Shown: in pieces, positions 1 through 5,683 of the stretch
Position numbering within the stretch: position 1 is the stretch's first letter
Layout of the letters: each line of letters starts with the position of its first letter
Assembly (NCBI GenBank): GCA_958413095.1
Contig: CATYUF010000073.1
Span: 1-6,764, forward strand
Length of the DNA: 6,764 bases
Direction: 5' to 3'
Source of the DNA: an uncultured Clostridium sp.
Lineage (GTDB): Bacteria; Bacillota; Clostridia; TANB77; CAG-508
Program-made: the position numbers and the translations under genes
The notes under the pieces: model-generated
Told to the model about the DNA's origin: nothing
The model's input: only the letters and a program-made list of their open reading frames with translations
The model's database searches: none

Positions 1-307
1 TTTGTAAACTAAATTCTTTTGACATTTTCCTTGAATCATAACTTATAGCAACACCTTTTTCTTGTGTTCCTTGCTCTAAAATATAGTTTGCTAAACCTTG
101 TGTTGCCTTTCCTACTGTGTATTTATTCATTCTGTTAGTTCCTGCACCTATTATACCTCTTAATCCAGCTGTCCCAAATTCTAGTTCTTTATAAAATCTA
201 TCTTCAATTTCTTTTTCGTCGTCTTTTATTTCTAGTAATTCTTTTTTTGTTTCCTCATCAAATTCTTTTCCTTCACACCATCTCTTGTATTCCTCTAAAT
301 ATTCCAT
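1..307 (-). CDS. Phosphoglucomutase/phosphomannomutase (phospho-sugar mutase), N-terminal part
   Basis: This is the first 102 codons of an alpha-D-phosphohexomutase, cut by the window edge. Enzymes of this family move phosphate between C6 and C1 of glucose or mannose through a phosphoserine, in the cytoplasm. The start is the ATG at 307-305, preceded by a GGAGG at 317-313 with a 5-nt gap. The visible part has an acidic and basic helical N-terminus, then EFGTAGLRG (residues 43-51) and GAGTNRMN (54-61), which is the signature start of domain 1 in PgcA-type mutases, then GLANYI (71-76) and GVAISYDSR (85-93), the strand that precedes the active-site loop. The catalytic serine motif (usually TASHNP, near residue 140) lies outside the window and was not seen. 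It lies downstream of, and in the same direction as, the UDP-sugar pyrophosphorylase gene, which suits a hexose-6-P to hexose-1-P to UDP-hexose route. Glucose versus mannose specificity cannot be told from this part. Confidence 0.93.
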   Translation of the reverse strand, partial: MEYLEEYKRWCEGKEFDEETKKELLEIKDDEKEIEDRFYKELEFGTAGLRGIIGAGTNRMNKYTVGKATQGLANYILEQGTQEKGVAISYDSRKMSKEFSLQ

Positions 308-310
308 TTT

Positions 311-317
311 TTCCTCC
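311..317 (-). promoter_or_regulatory. Ribosome binding site of the phospho-sugar mutase
   Basis: Read on the minus strand this is GGAGGAA, ending 3 nt before the ATG at 307-305 (GGAGG to ATG is 5 nt). It fixes the start of the truncated gene and shows that the gene really begins here and does not run on into the repeat region. Confidence 0.85.
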
Positions 318-342
318 TTTTACAACGATTTGCTAATTGGGG

Positions 343-369
343 TGATTTTGGGGTCGGAGACAAAAATCA
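343..369 (+). repeat. REP-like palindromic element, copy 1
   Basis: This 27-nt segment is the exact reverse complement of 500-526. The 25-nt core (344-368) is an imperfect palindrome: outer arms GATTTT and AAAATC, an asymmetric internal loop (GGG against A), inner arms GTC and GAC, and a 3-nt loop. The GGGGTCGGAGAC centre is strikingly GC-rich against its surroundings. The copy lies about 36 nt upstream of the mutase start codon, so it would form a hairpin in that gene's leader if transcription comes from upstream. It is preceded by a partial doublet (ATTGGGGTGATTTTGGGGTC). The form recalls REP elements mobilised by RAYT (Y1-type) transposases, but no transposase is in the window. Confidence 0.8.
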
Positions 370-420
370 TTTCTCAAGTTTATTTTATTTGTCCAATTAT
401 TTAACTTTTAAATTTAAAAT

Positions 421-446
421 AATTTTTATCTCTGACCCAGAAATCA
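421..446 (-). repeat. REP-like element, copy 2 (degenerate)
   Basis: The segment aligns without gaps to the copy at 501-526 and matches at 21 of 26 positions. The TCT.TGACCC centre and the AAATCA end are kept, while the first base and four internal bases differ, so the outer palindrome arm is broken. It has the same orientation as copy 3 and the opposite one to copy 1. It looks like an older, decayed copy. Confidence 0.6.
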
Positions 447-497
447 CTAAAATTACTGAAATCATTTATTTGATTATCTACATTTTAAAATTGAAAT

Positions 498-549
498 GCT
501 GATTTTTGTCTCCGACCCCAAAATCATCTCAAAAATCAGCAATTTTTTT
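498..549. terminator. Stem-loop with T-tract, candidate bidirectional terminator
   Basis: GCTGATTTTTG (498-508) pairs perfectly with CAAAAATCAGC (530-540), giving an 11-bp stem with a 21-nt loop. On the plus strand it is followed directly by AATTTTTTT (541-549), a good terminator form. On the minus strand, the direction of the pyrophosphorylase that ends at 563, the run after the stem is weaker (ATTTCAATTTT). It lies 22 nt after the TAG stop at 565-563, where a terminator for that gene is expected. Without it, the mutase could be read from the pyrophosphorylase transcript. Confidence 0.55.
500..526 (-). repeat. REP-like palindromic element, copy 3
   Basis: This is the exact inverted copy (27 of 27 nt) of 343-369, 130 nt away from it. 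The core 501-525 has GATTTT/AAAATC outer arms and GTC/GAC inner arms around a TCC loop. Copies 1 and 3 in opposite orientation with a degenerate copy between them resemble a BIME-like cluster. Copy 3 also supplies one arm of a longer stem at 498-540. Confidence 0.8.
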
Positions 550-562
550 CAAAGTTTATTTT

Positions 563-1810
563 CTAAAGCTTATAAAAATTTTTATATAGTTCTCTAGCTG
601 TTCTTGGACAGTCTACACCTGCTGAATCACTATTTTTTACAGGTGCAAATTCTTCTTCTCTTTTTACTCTTAGTACTGCCATTTCATCTACTTCTCCAAA
701 GGCATCAAATAAAAACGCTTCAAATTTATATGCATTTGGTGATGTTGGTTCTACTAAATTTCCATCTACATCTATATATTTTGCTTTTTTATATGCTACA
801 TGATATGGTAATGGTTCTCTTCCCATTCTTTCTATTGCATCTATGCTAAATAAGTTACAAAGAATATGTGATTCTCCATATAATAGCTCTCCATTTTTAT
901 CTGTTGCTTCTGCCATTTCGTCTGTTATTTCTGAATATTCTATTACATTAGGTTTTCCATTTCTTTTGCAAAATACTCCTACTTTTTCATGTGGATTAGC
1001 TTTTACTATTGATTTACATGCAACAGTTACTCCTTTATCTATCGCTACTCCCATTAATACTGGATCTACCATTTTTACTAAGCAATTATCTACTCCACCT
1101 ATGAATACCCATTTAATTCCTAATTGTCTCATTTTTTCTGTCATTCCATTTTTTACAAGAGATTCATAAATTCCACCATGTCCATCTGCTGCAAGTTTTA
1201 CTAATCCATCTTCTCCTATTAATATTTTTCCTTCTGTATCTACCATTGGTAATTCACCTTGAATGAAGAAAAATACATTTTTGTCTTTTTGATGTCCAAA
1301 GAATTTATTTTTCTCAAAAAATTTTATTGTTTCTTCGTTATTTTCTCTACTTGTCATTATAAACCATGGAATTGTAACATCATATTTCTTTTCTTCTTCT
1401 CTTATACTATCAGACAACAATTCAAATAATGATTTATGAGAATCTAATCCTATATCATATGTTCCCTTTGGTCCGTCATGTCCTAATCTTGTACCTTGTC
1501 CTCCTGCCATTGTTACTACTGCTAGTTCTCCATCTTTAATTGCTTTTTTTCCAATACCTTCAAAATATTTATAATCTTCATTTAATTTATATTTATCTAA
1601 ATATTCCATAGGAGTGATTTCATCTTGGTTATTTGAAATTTCTTTTTTAGTGTTTGCATATAAACTATTTATTAAATCAAAATCTATATTTTCTATTTCT
1701 CTTAATAATTCTTTTTGCTTATTTTCTTCCAACTCTTCATAATGGTTTAGTAATTGTTCTTGATTATATTTCTTTAATATGAATTTAATTTCTTCGTATT
1801 TTTTATCCAT
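563..1810 (-). CDS. UDP-sugar pyrophosphorylase, UDPGP type 1 / eukaryotic UAP1-like
   Basis: The 415-residue protein belongs to the UDPGP nucleotidyltransferase family, which joins a sugar-1-phosphate to UTP to give UDP-sugar and pyrophosphate in the cytoplasm. Visible motifs, in order: AGGQGTRLG (102-110) with PKGTYDIG (114-121), the nucleotide-binding loop and base region; PWFIMTS (148-154); QGELPMVD (184-191); ADGHGGIY (208-215), uridine contact loop; GGVDN (238-242), metal and phosphate site; EKVGVF (275-280) and EYSE (291-294); YKFEAFLFDAF (361-371); EFAPVKNSDSAG (387-398). The order and wording match eukaryotic UDP-HexNAc pyrophosphorylase more than GlmU or GalU, though it is shorter than the roughly 500-residue human enzyme. 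Annotated bacterial relatives are given glucose or GlcNAc as substrate; the neighbouring phosphohexomutase favours hexose-1-P, but this is inference. The start at 1810 has AAAGGAAG 7 nt upstream; the in-frame ATG at 1828 sits on that ribosome site and is unlikely. Confidence 0.88.
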   Translation of the reverse strand: MDKKYEEIKFILKKYNQEQLLNHYEELEENKQKELLREIENIDFDLINSLYANTKKEISNNQDEITPMEYLDKYKLNEDYKYFEGIGKKAIKDGELAVVTMAGGQGTRLGHDGPKGTYDIGLDSHKSLFELLSDSIREEEKKYDVTIPWFIMTSRENNEETIKFFEKNKFFGHQKDKNVFFFIQGELPMVDTEGKILIGEDGLVKLAADGHGGIYESLVKNGMTEKMRQLGIKWVFIGGVDNCLVKMVDPVLMGVAIDKGVTVACKSIVKANPHEKVGVFCKRNGKPNVIEYSEITDEMAEATDKNGELLYGESHILCNLFSIDAIERMGREPLPYHVAYKKAKYIDVDGNLVEPTSPNAYKFEAFLFDAFGEVDEMAVLRVKREEEFAPVKNSDSAGVDCPRTARELYKNFYKL

Positions 1811-1888
1811 AATTCTACTTCCTTTCATTATCTGTTACTAATTATCTATTTTATTTAAATATCATTTATATTTTTATCTAATTCTTTA

Positions 1889-1917
1889 TTTATATACTAA
1901 ATTTTTTCATTATTCAA
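1889..1917 (-). promoter_or_regulatory. Candidate sigma-A promoter of the UDP-sugar pyrophosphorylase
   Basis: On the minus strand TTGAAT (1917-1912) and TATAAA (1894-1889) are separated by 17 nt, matching the -35 and -10 at 4 and 5 of 6 positions. It lies about 80 nt upstream of the chosen start codon, in the 124-nt gap after the upstream gene. The region is very AT-rich, so chance matches are easy. Confidence 0.45.
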
Positions 1918-1934
1918 TAGTTATATCACTTTTT

Positions 1935-2414
1935 TTATAATAGTTCAATAGCTTTTTCACCTGATGTACTTAATATTGTTCCATAATTCTCCATTATTCT
2001 ATTCATTTCACTACCAATCTCTTGTATATCGTAACAGTTAATGACTTTTGAGTTCACATTATTTTCTAGCCACTTTTCTATGTTTTTATTAACATTATTT
2101 ATATAGTTTTCTCTTCCTTTTACAAATATTATTGTTTCTTCTTGATTCTTTACATTTTCACTTATCATTCTAAATTTTTCTAAATCATTATTATTCCAAT
2201 TCAAATTTAATATTTTGTTCTTTTTATCAGTTTTTAAATTAGTTCTTTCAATTAAAACATTTATTGTGTCATTTAAATCATTTTCTGAAAGTATCACAAC
2301 TTTTTTTCTTTCATCAAGTTTCTTACTTATGTAAGGTAAAGTCATCATTTCAAAATGATAATCACTTGCATAAAATGCACATACTTTGTCTTTTGAATTT
2401 TTATTCTCTAACAT
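1935..2414 (-). CDS. Orphan sensor-like protein, possible MEDS-type domain
   Basis: I do not recognise this 159-residue protein with certainty. It is soluble, with no signal peptide or membrane segment, and rich in Asn, Lys and Glu. It opens with a short polar tail, then KVCAFYASDYHFEMMTLPYI (about 10-29) and KKVVILSEND (37-46), a strand-helix-strand start. Later come ETIIFVKGREN (93-103) and, near the end, VINCYDIQEIGSEMNRI (127-143) followed by YGTILSTSG (147-155). The opening 'C-FY-S' strand with a helix and the late 'CYD' strand, then a helix and a 'TIL' strand, recall the MEDS (DcmR-type) sensory domain, a degenerate RecA-like fold. That is a pattern judgement from memory. No kinase or DNA-binding domain is attached. 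The start at 2414 (MLENK) has AAAGGA 9 nt upstream; the upstream in-frame ATGs at 2438 and 2423 lack a ribosome site. It is divergent from spoIIR. Confidence 0.72.
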   Translation of the reverse strand: MLENKNSKDKVCAFYASDYHFEMMTLPYISKKLDERKKVVILSENDLNDTINVLIERTNLKTDKKNKILNLNWNNNDLEKFRMISENVKNQEETIIFVKGRENYINNVNKNIEKWLENNVNSKVINCYDIQEIGSEMNRIMENYGTILSTSGEKAIELL

Positions 2415-2477
2415 TAAAAACATTCCTTTCAAATTCATAATTAGATACGGAAAGCATTATTTTCTTCTGTTTTCTAC

Positions 2478-2492
2478 TGGTAAATTTTACCA
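2478..2492. promoter_or_regulatory. Palindromic candidate operator over the -10
   Basis: TGGTAAA and TTTACCA form a perfect 7-bp palindrome around one central base. It covers the whole -10 hexamer (2484-2489) of the minus-strand promoter, so a bound dimeric repressor would block RNA polymerase. The regulator is not identifiable from the sequence; the site does not match FapR, CcpA or Rex consensus sites as I know them. Confidence 0.4.
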
Positions 2493-2512
2493 TTATATTT
2501 CAAATATGTCAA
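2484..2512 (-). promoter_or_regulatory. Sigma-A promoter of the MEDS-like gene
   Basis: On the minus strand a perfect TTGACA (2512-2507) is followed after exactly 17 nt by TAAAAT (2489-2484), 5 of 6 to consensus. Transcription would begin near 2477, giving a leader of about 60 nt to the start at 2414. The match is well above the AT-rich background. Confidence 0.75.
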
Positions 2513-2542
2513 TAATATTTCAATTATATTTCATCGTTCAAA

Positions 2543-2549
2543 TTCGACA
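2543..2549 (-). promoter_or_regulatory. Spo0A box (perfect core)
   Basis: On the minus strand this reads TGTCGAA, the 0A-box core, as CTGTCGAATTTG. It lies about 30 bp upstream of the -35 of the minus-strand promoter, centred near -69. Spo0A control of the MEDS-like gene is therefore possible. At this base composition about 0.6 such 7-mers are expected in the window by chance, so position is the main support. Confidence 0.4.
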
Positions 2550-2662
2550 GTAGAGCCTATTTTCTGGCATTTTATTTGTCTTATTTTTGCTCTTTTAGTC
2601 CCTTTTTGAAAAATTCCCAACAATGTATAAATTTTCTTTTTTTGTTAATACTTAAAATATCA

Positions 2663-2692
2663 GAATATTTTTGGAACAAAAAGGGAGCATTA
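2663..2692 (+). promoter_or_regulatory. Weak candidate sigma-F promoter for spoIIR
   Basis: GAATA (2663-2667), 15 nt, then GGGAGCATTA (2683-2692) partly fits the sigma-F pattern GYWTA-N15-GGNRANAMTW, with one -35 and two -10 mismatches. A second possibility nearer the gene is CTATA (2723-2727) with CGTAAAAAAC (2743-2752), also at 15 nt spacing but with more mismatches. spoIIR of Bacillus is sigma-F dependent, so a forespore promoter is expected in 2600-2790; neither candidate is convincing. The rest of the 387-bp gap (2415-2801) shows no gene. Confidence 0.22.
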
Positions 2693-2801
2693 ATTTCCTA
2701 ATTTTAAAAAACAGTTCCTACCCTATACTATATTTGTTCCTTCGTAAAAAACTTTATATAAAATATATTTTGTTATATTAAAAATTCATTGGAGGTAACT
2801 T

Positions 2802-3467
2802 ATGAAAAAATTATCTAATTTATTTAAAAGTTCAAAATTTAAAATGATTATTACTTTAAGTTTCTTACTATTTATATATACCAGCATTTGTGCATTTTCA
2901 TATGCTGAATATATATCTACTGACATCTCTAATAGTGTATTTAGATTACATGTTCTTGCTAATAGTGATTCTAAAGAAGATCAAGATTTAAAATATAAAG
3001 TTAGGGATAACTTATTAAATTATATGAATTCCATCTGTAATGACTGCTCTAATAAAGAAGAAGCAATTTCATTAGTAGAAAAAAATAAAGATATATTTAA
3101 ACAAATTGCTTTAAATACAATCCATAATGAAGGTTATAATTACGATGTTAATATAAATATAGGAAACTTTGACTTTCCTACAAAAACATATGGTGATATC
3201 TCTCTTCCTGCTGGTTCTTATGATGCATTAAGAGTTGAAATTGGAGAAGCCAAAGGACAAAATTGGTGGTGTGTCATGTTTCCACCTTTATGTTTTGTAG
3301 ATGTATCATCAGGAATTGTCCCTGATGAATCTAAGGAAATTCTTGATGAAAACTTAACAGATGAAGAATTTTCAATCGTTTCAGACACTTCTAATAAAAA
3401 TGTCAAATTTAAGTTTAAATTATTAGAATTTTTCAATAATGCTGGTCTAATTACTGCAAAAAAATAG
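2802..3467 (+). CDS. spoIIR: Stage II sporulation protein R (SpoIIR)
   Basis: SpoIIR is made in the forespore, secreted into the space between the two septal membranes, and triggers the SpoIIGA protease to cleave pro-sigma-E in the mother cell. The 221-residue product has a basic N-terminus and one hydrophobic segment (about 15-36) that acts as signal peptide or anchor. It then shows the family hallmarks FRLHVLANSDS (47-57) and DLKYKVRD (62-69), and the most conserved block KGQNWWCVMFPPLCF (151-165) following the ALRVEIGEA strand. Length is typical. The ATG at 2802 has GGAGG 6 nt upstream. The C-terminal tail after residue 170 is acidic and less conserved. It is divergent from the MEDS-like gene and 104 nt upstream of murA, which has its own promoter. 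No clear terminator follows it, so read-through into murA is possible. Confidence 0.95.
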   Translation: MKKLSNLFKSSKFKMIITLSFLLFIYTSICAFSYAEYISTDISNSVFRLHVLANSDSKEDQDLKYKVRDNLLNYMNSICNDCSNKEEAISLVEKNKDIFKQIALNTIHNEGYNYDVNINIGNFDFPTKTYGDISLPAGSYDALRVEIGEAKGQNWWCVMFPPLCFVDVSSGIVPDESKEILDENLTDEEFSIVSDTSNKNVKFKFKLLEFFNNAGLITAKK

Positions 3468-3512
3468 TTGCAATACTTTTAACTTTATGTTATATTTTAA
3501 TATGTGTTAGAG

Positions 3513-3521
3513 TGTTATAAT
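3513..3521 (+). promoter_or_regulatory. Extended -10 promoter of murA
   Basis: TGTTATAAT gives the TGn extension directly before a perfect TATAAT (3516-3521). The region at -35 (around 3493-3498) has no good match, as is usual for extended -10 promoters. Transcription would start near 3528, about 44 nt before the murA start. It allows murA to be expressed in growing cells independently of spoIIR. Confidence 0.6.
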
Positions 3522-3571
3522 ATACTTTAATCTTAAACTTAGCAAATAAACATATTTTGGAGGTAATATTA

Positions 3572-4831
3572 TTGGAAAAATTAGTAGTTAAAGGACCAAC
3601 ACCTCTTAAAGGAGAAGTAACAATCAGTGGAGCAAAAAATGCAGCAGTTGCAATATTACCAGCTACTCTTTTAATTGATGGTGTTTGCACAATAGAAAAT
3701 TTACCTAATATAAGTGATATAAAAATTTCTTGTGAAATATTAGAAAAATTAGGTGCTAAAATTACTTGGAATACGCCAAACAGTATCACAATTGATACAT
3801 CAAACATAACAACAACAAAAGCACCCCTTGATTTAACTAGCAAATTTAGAGCATCTTACTATATTATAGGTGCAATGCTTAGTAGAAAAGGTGAAATAGA
3901 AGTTGGAATGCCTGGTGGTTGTAAATTAGGTGCAAGACCTATTGATCAACATATAAAAGGTTTTGAATTATTAGGTGCAGATGTTAATGTAGAAAAAGGA
4001 AAAATTTATGCAAAAGCAAAAAAATTAAAAGGTTGCCCTATATATATGGATGTTGTTTCAGTTGGAGCTACAATCAATGTTATGCTTTCTGCTGTTCTTG
4101 CAAAAGGAACTACAATTATAGATAATGCTGCAAAAGAACCTCATATAGTGGATGTTGCAAACTTTTTAAATACAATGGGAGCTGATATAAGAGGAGCAGG
4201 AACAGATGTAATAAAAGTAAATGGAGTAGAAAAATTACATGGAAATGCTACATATTCTGTCGTTCCTGACCAAATAGAAGCTGGGACATTTATGCTTGCA
4301 GCTGTTGCAACAAAAGGTGATTTACTTATAAAAAATTGTATCACAAAGCACTTAGAATCAATAACAGCAAAAATAATAGAAATTGGTGGAAATGTAGAAG
4401 ATAATGGTGACAGCATAAGAGTTTGGTGCAACAAAAGACCTGGAAAAGCAAATATAAAAACTCTTCCTTACCCTGGATTTCCAACAGACTTACAACCTCA
4501 AATGGGTGTAGTTCTTTCACTTGCTAATGGTACAAGCATCATAACAGAAAGCATTTGGGATTCAAGATTCCAGTATACTGATGAATTAAATAAAATGGGT
4601 GCAAAAATAACAGCACAAGGAAAAACAGCATTTTTTGAAGGTGTAAAAAAATTAGAAGGTGCACCAGTTTATTCTACTGATCTAAGAGCAGGAGCTGCAT
4701 TAGTAGTAGCTGGAACTGCTGCTGAAGGTGTAACAGAAATATATAACTTAGAACATATTGACAGAGGATATGAAAATATAGAAGAAAAATTTAGAAAAAT
4801 AGGTGCAAATATCCAAAGAGTTAATGAGTAA
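3572..4831 (+). CDS. murA: UDP-N-acetylglucosamine 1-carboxyvinyltransferase (MurA)
   Basis: MurA transfers enolpyruvate from PEP to UDP-GlcNAc, the first committed step of peptidoglycan synthesis, in the cytoplasm. The 419-residue product has normal family length. ISGAKNAAV carries the Lys22-Asn23 pair; PGGCKLGARPIDQHI contains the catalytic cysteine at residue 117 in the flexible loop; PYPGFPTDLQPQ contains the general-base aspartate (about 306); DLRAGA (371-376) and IDRGYE (396-401) carry substrate-binding arginines. With Cys rather than Asp in the loop, the fosfomycin-binding form is expected. The start is a TTG at 3572, chosen because GGAGG (3559-3563) is 8 nt upstream; an in-frame TTG at 3557 overlaps that ribosome site and is ruled out. 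walJ follows after 20 nt with no terminator, so the two are probably co-transcribed. Clostridia often have two MurA paralogues; which one this is cannot be decided here. Confidence 0.96.
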   Translation: MEKLVVKGPTPLKGEVTISGAKNAAVAILPATLLIDGVCTIENLPNISDIKISCEILEKLGAKITWNTPNSITIDTSNITTTKAPLDLTSKFRASYYIIGAMLSRKGEIEVGMPGGCKLGARPIDQHIKGFELLGADVNVEKGKIYAKAKKLKGCPIYMDVVSVGATINVMLSAVLAKGTTIIDNAAKEPHIVDVANFLNTMGADIRGAGTDVIKVNGVEKLHGNATYSVVPDQIEAGTFMLAAVATKGDLLIKNCITKHLESITAKIIEIGGNVEDNGDSIRVWCNKRPGKANIKTLPYPGFPTDLQPQMGVVLSLANGTSIITESIWDSRFQYTDELNKMGAKITAQGKTAFFEGVKKLEGAPVYSTDLRAGAALVVAGTAAEGVTEIYNLEHIDRGYENIEEKFRKIGANIQRVNE

Positions 4832-4851
4832 CAAAGGAAAGAAGAAACATT

Positions 4852-5640
4852 ATGCTTAATTTTTGTAGTTTATATAGTGGTAGTAGTGGAAATAGTTTAT
4901 TTATAAAAACAGAAAATACAAAAATACTAGTAGACGCTGGTGTTAGTAGTAAAAAAATAGAAAAAGCTTTAAGTGAATTAGATATTGAACCCAAATCAAT
5001 TGATGGAATTTTAGTAACACATGAACATTCAGACCATGTTCAAGGTTTAGGAACATTTTCTAAAAAATTTGATTTACCTGTTTTTGTAAATCAAGAAACT
5101 TTAGATGCTATGCCAAAACAAAGAGATAAAATTTCTGAAAAAAACTTAAAAACCTTTAAAGTTTCTGAGAAATTTTCAATTGGCGATTTAGATATAAATC
5201 CATTTTCAATTCCTCACGATGCAGCTAACCCTTGTGGATTTACTATTTTTAATGAAAATAAAAAAATAAGTATTGCAACAGACATTGGACATATGACAAA
5301 TGACATTTTACGAAACTTACAAGAAAGTCAATTTGTACTTTTAGAATCTAATTATGATCCTGAAGTTTTAAAATGCTCATCATATCCATTTATGTTAAAA
5401 TCACGAATTGCAGGTCCTACTGGTCACTTACCAAATGAAACGGCTGGGAAAACTATTGCTTACTTATTAAAATCTGGCTTGAAGCAAGCAATGCTAGGTC
5501 ATTTAAGTAAAGAAAGTAATTTTCCTGAACTTGCATATAAGACTGTTGTTGATGAATTAATTGCAAATAATTATAATGAAAATTCGTTGAATTTATCTGT
5601 TGCTAATAGGGATTGTCATAGTCAATTAATTACAGTTTAA
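4852..5640 (+). CDS. walJ: MBL-fold metallohydrolase, WalJ/YycJ family
   Basis: The 262-residue protein is a metallo-beta-lactamase-fold hydrolase of the WalJ (YycJ) type. In Bacillus and relatives it belongs to the WalRK cell-wall-homeostasis locus; DNA exonuclease activity has been reported for the family, and a link to coordinating replication and division proposed. The N-terminus CSLYSGSSGNS (5-15) is the family opening. THEHSDH (56-62) is the metal-binding HxHxDH motif; PHDA (121-124), TDIGH (143-147) and LGHLSKE (215-221) supply the further histidine and aspartate ligands. ESNYD (165-169) and GPTGHLPNE (188-196) are also conserved. All expected metal ligands are present. The ribosome site is weak: AAAGGAAAGAAG lies upstream, with GG 14 nt or GAAG 7 nt before the ATG, so translation may depend partly on coupling to murA, 20 nt upstream. 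A strong terminator follows at 5647. Confidence 0.92.
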   Translation: MLNFCSLYSGSSGNSLFIKTENTKILVDAGVSSKKIEKALSELDIEPKSIDGILVTHEHSDHVQGLGTFSKKFDLPVFVNQETLDAMPKQRDKISEKNLKTFKVSEKFSIGDLDINPFSIPHDAANPCGFTIFNENKKISIATDIGHMTNDILRNLQESQFVLLESNYDPEVLKCSSYPFMLKSRIAGPTGHLPNETAGKTIAYLLKSGLKQAMLGHLSKESNFPELAYKTVVDELIANNYNENSLNLSVANRDCHSQLITV

Positions 5641-5646
5641 AATATA

Positions 5647-5683
5647 AAGGAAATGTGGGTTTTCATGTTTCCTTATTTTTATT
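5647..5683 (+). terminator. Intrinsic terminator of the murA-walJ unit
   Basis: AAGGAAATGTG (5647-5657) pairs with CATGTTTCCTT (5664-5674) in an 11-bp stem with two G-U pairs and a 6-nt GGTTTT loop, followed by ATTTTTATTT. It lies 6 nt after the walJ stop codon. It separates walJ from rlmH, which must have its own promoter. Confidence 0.85.

Noticed and set aside
343..526. CRISPR array
   Set aside because: There are only three repeat copies, in mixed orientation, at unequal spacing (51 and 53 nt of unrelated DNA) and one is degenerate; no cas gene is near.
604..1169. Plus-strand open frames opposite the UDP-sugar pyrophosphorylase
   Set aside because: They lie antisense to a gene with clear family motifs, have no ribosome sites, and their Leu- and His-rich or Ser/Thr-rich translations look like shadow frames.
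1811..1828. Longer start of the UDP-sugar pyrophosphorylase at the ATG of 1828
   Set aside because: That ATG overlaps the GAAAGGAAG ribosome site used by the ATG at 1810 and has no ribosome site of its own; it would add only six residues with no family match.
2415..2438. Longer start of the MEDS-like gene at 2438 or 2423
   Set aside because: The AAAGGA at 2424-2429 suits only the ATG at 2414; it touches the ATG at 2423 and lies inside the frame from 2438.
2600..2685. Riboswitch or structured leader of spoIIR
   Set aside because: The only long-range pairing is a 9-bp stem with a 68-nt AT-rich loop, and no known aptamer motif is recognisable; it may be chance.
3557..3571. MurA start at the TTG of 3557
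   Set aside because: This TTG runs into the GGAGG (3559-3563) that serves the TTG at 3572; starting at 3572 also puts the catalytic residues at the usual numbers (Lys22, Cys117).
3218..4434. Minus-strand open frames opposite spoIIR and murA (3218-3436, 3490-3843, 4141-4434)
   Set aside because: They are antisense to two well-supported genes and show no family motif or ribosome site.
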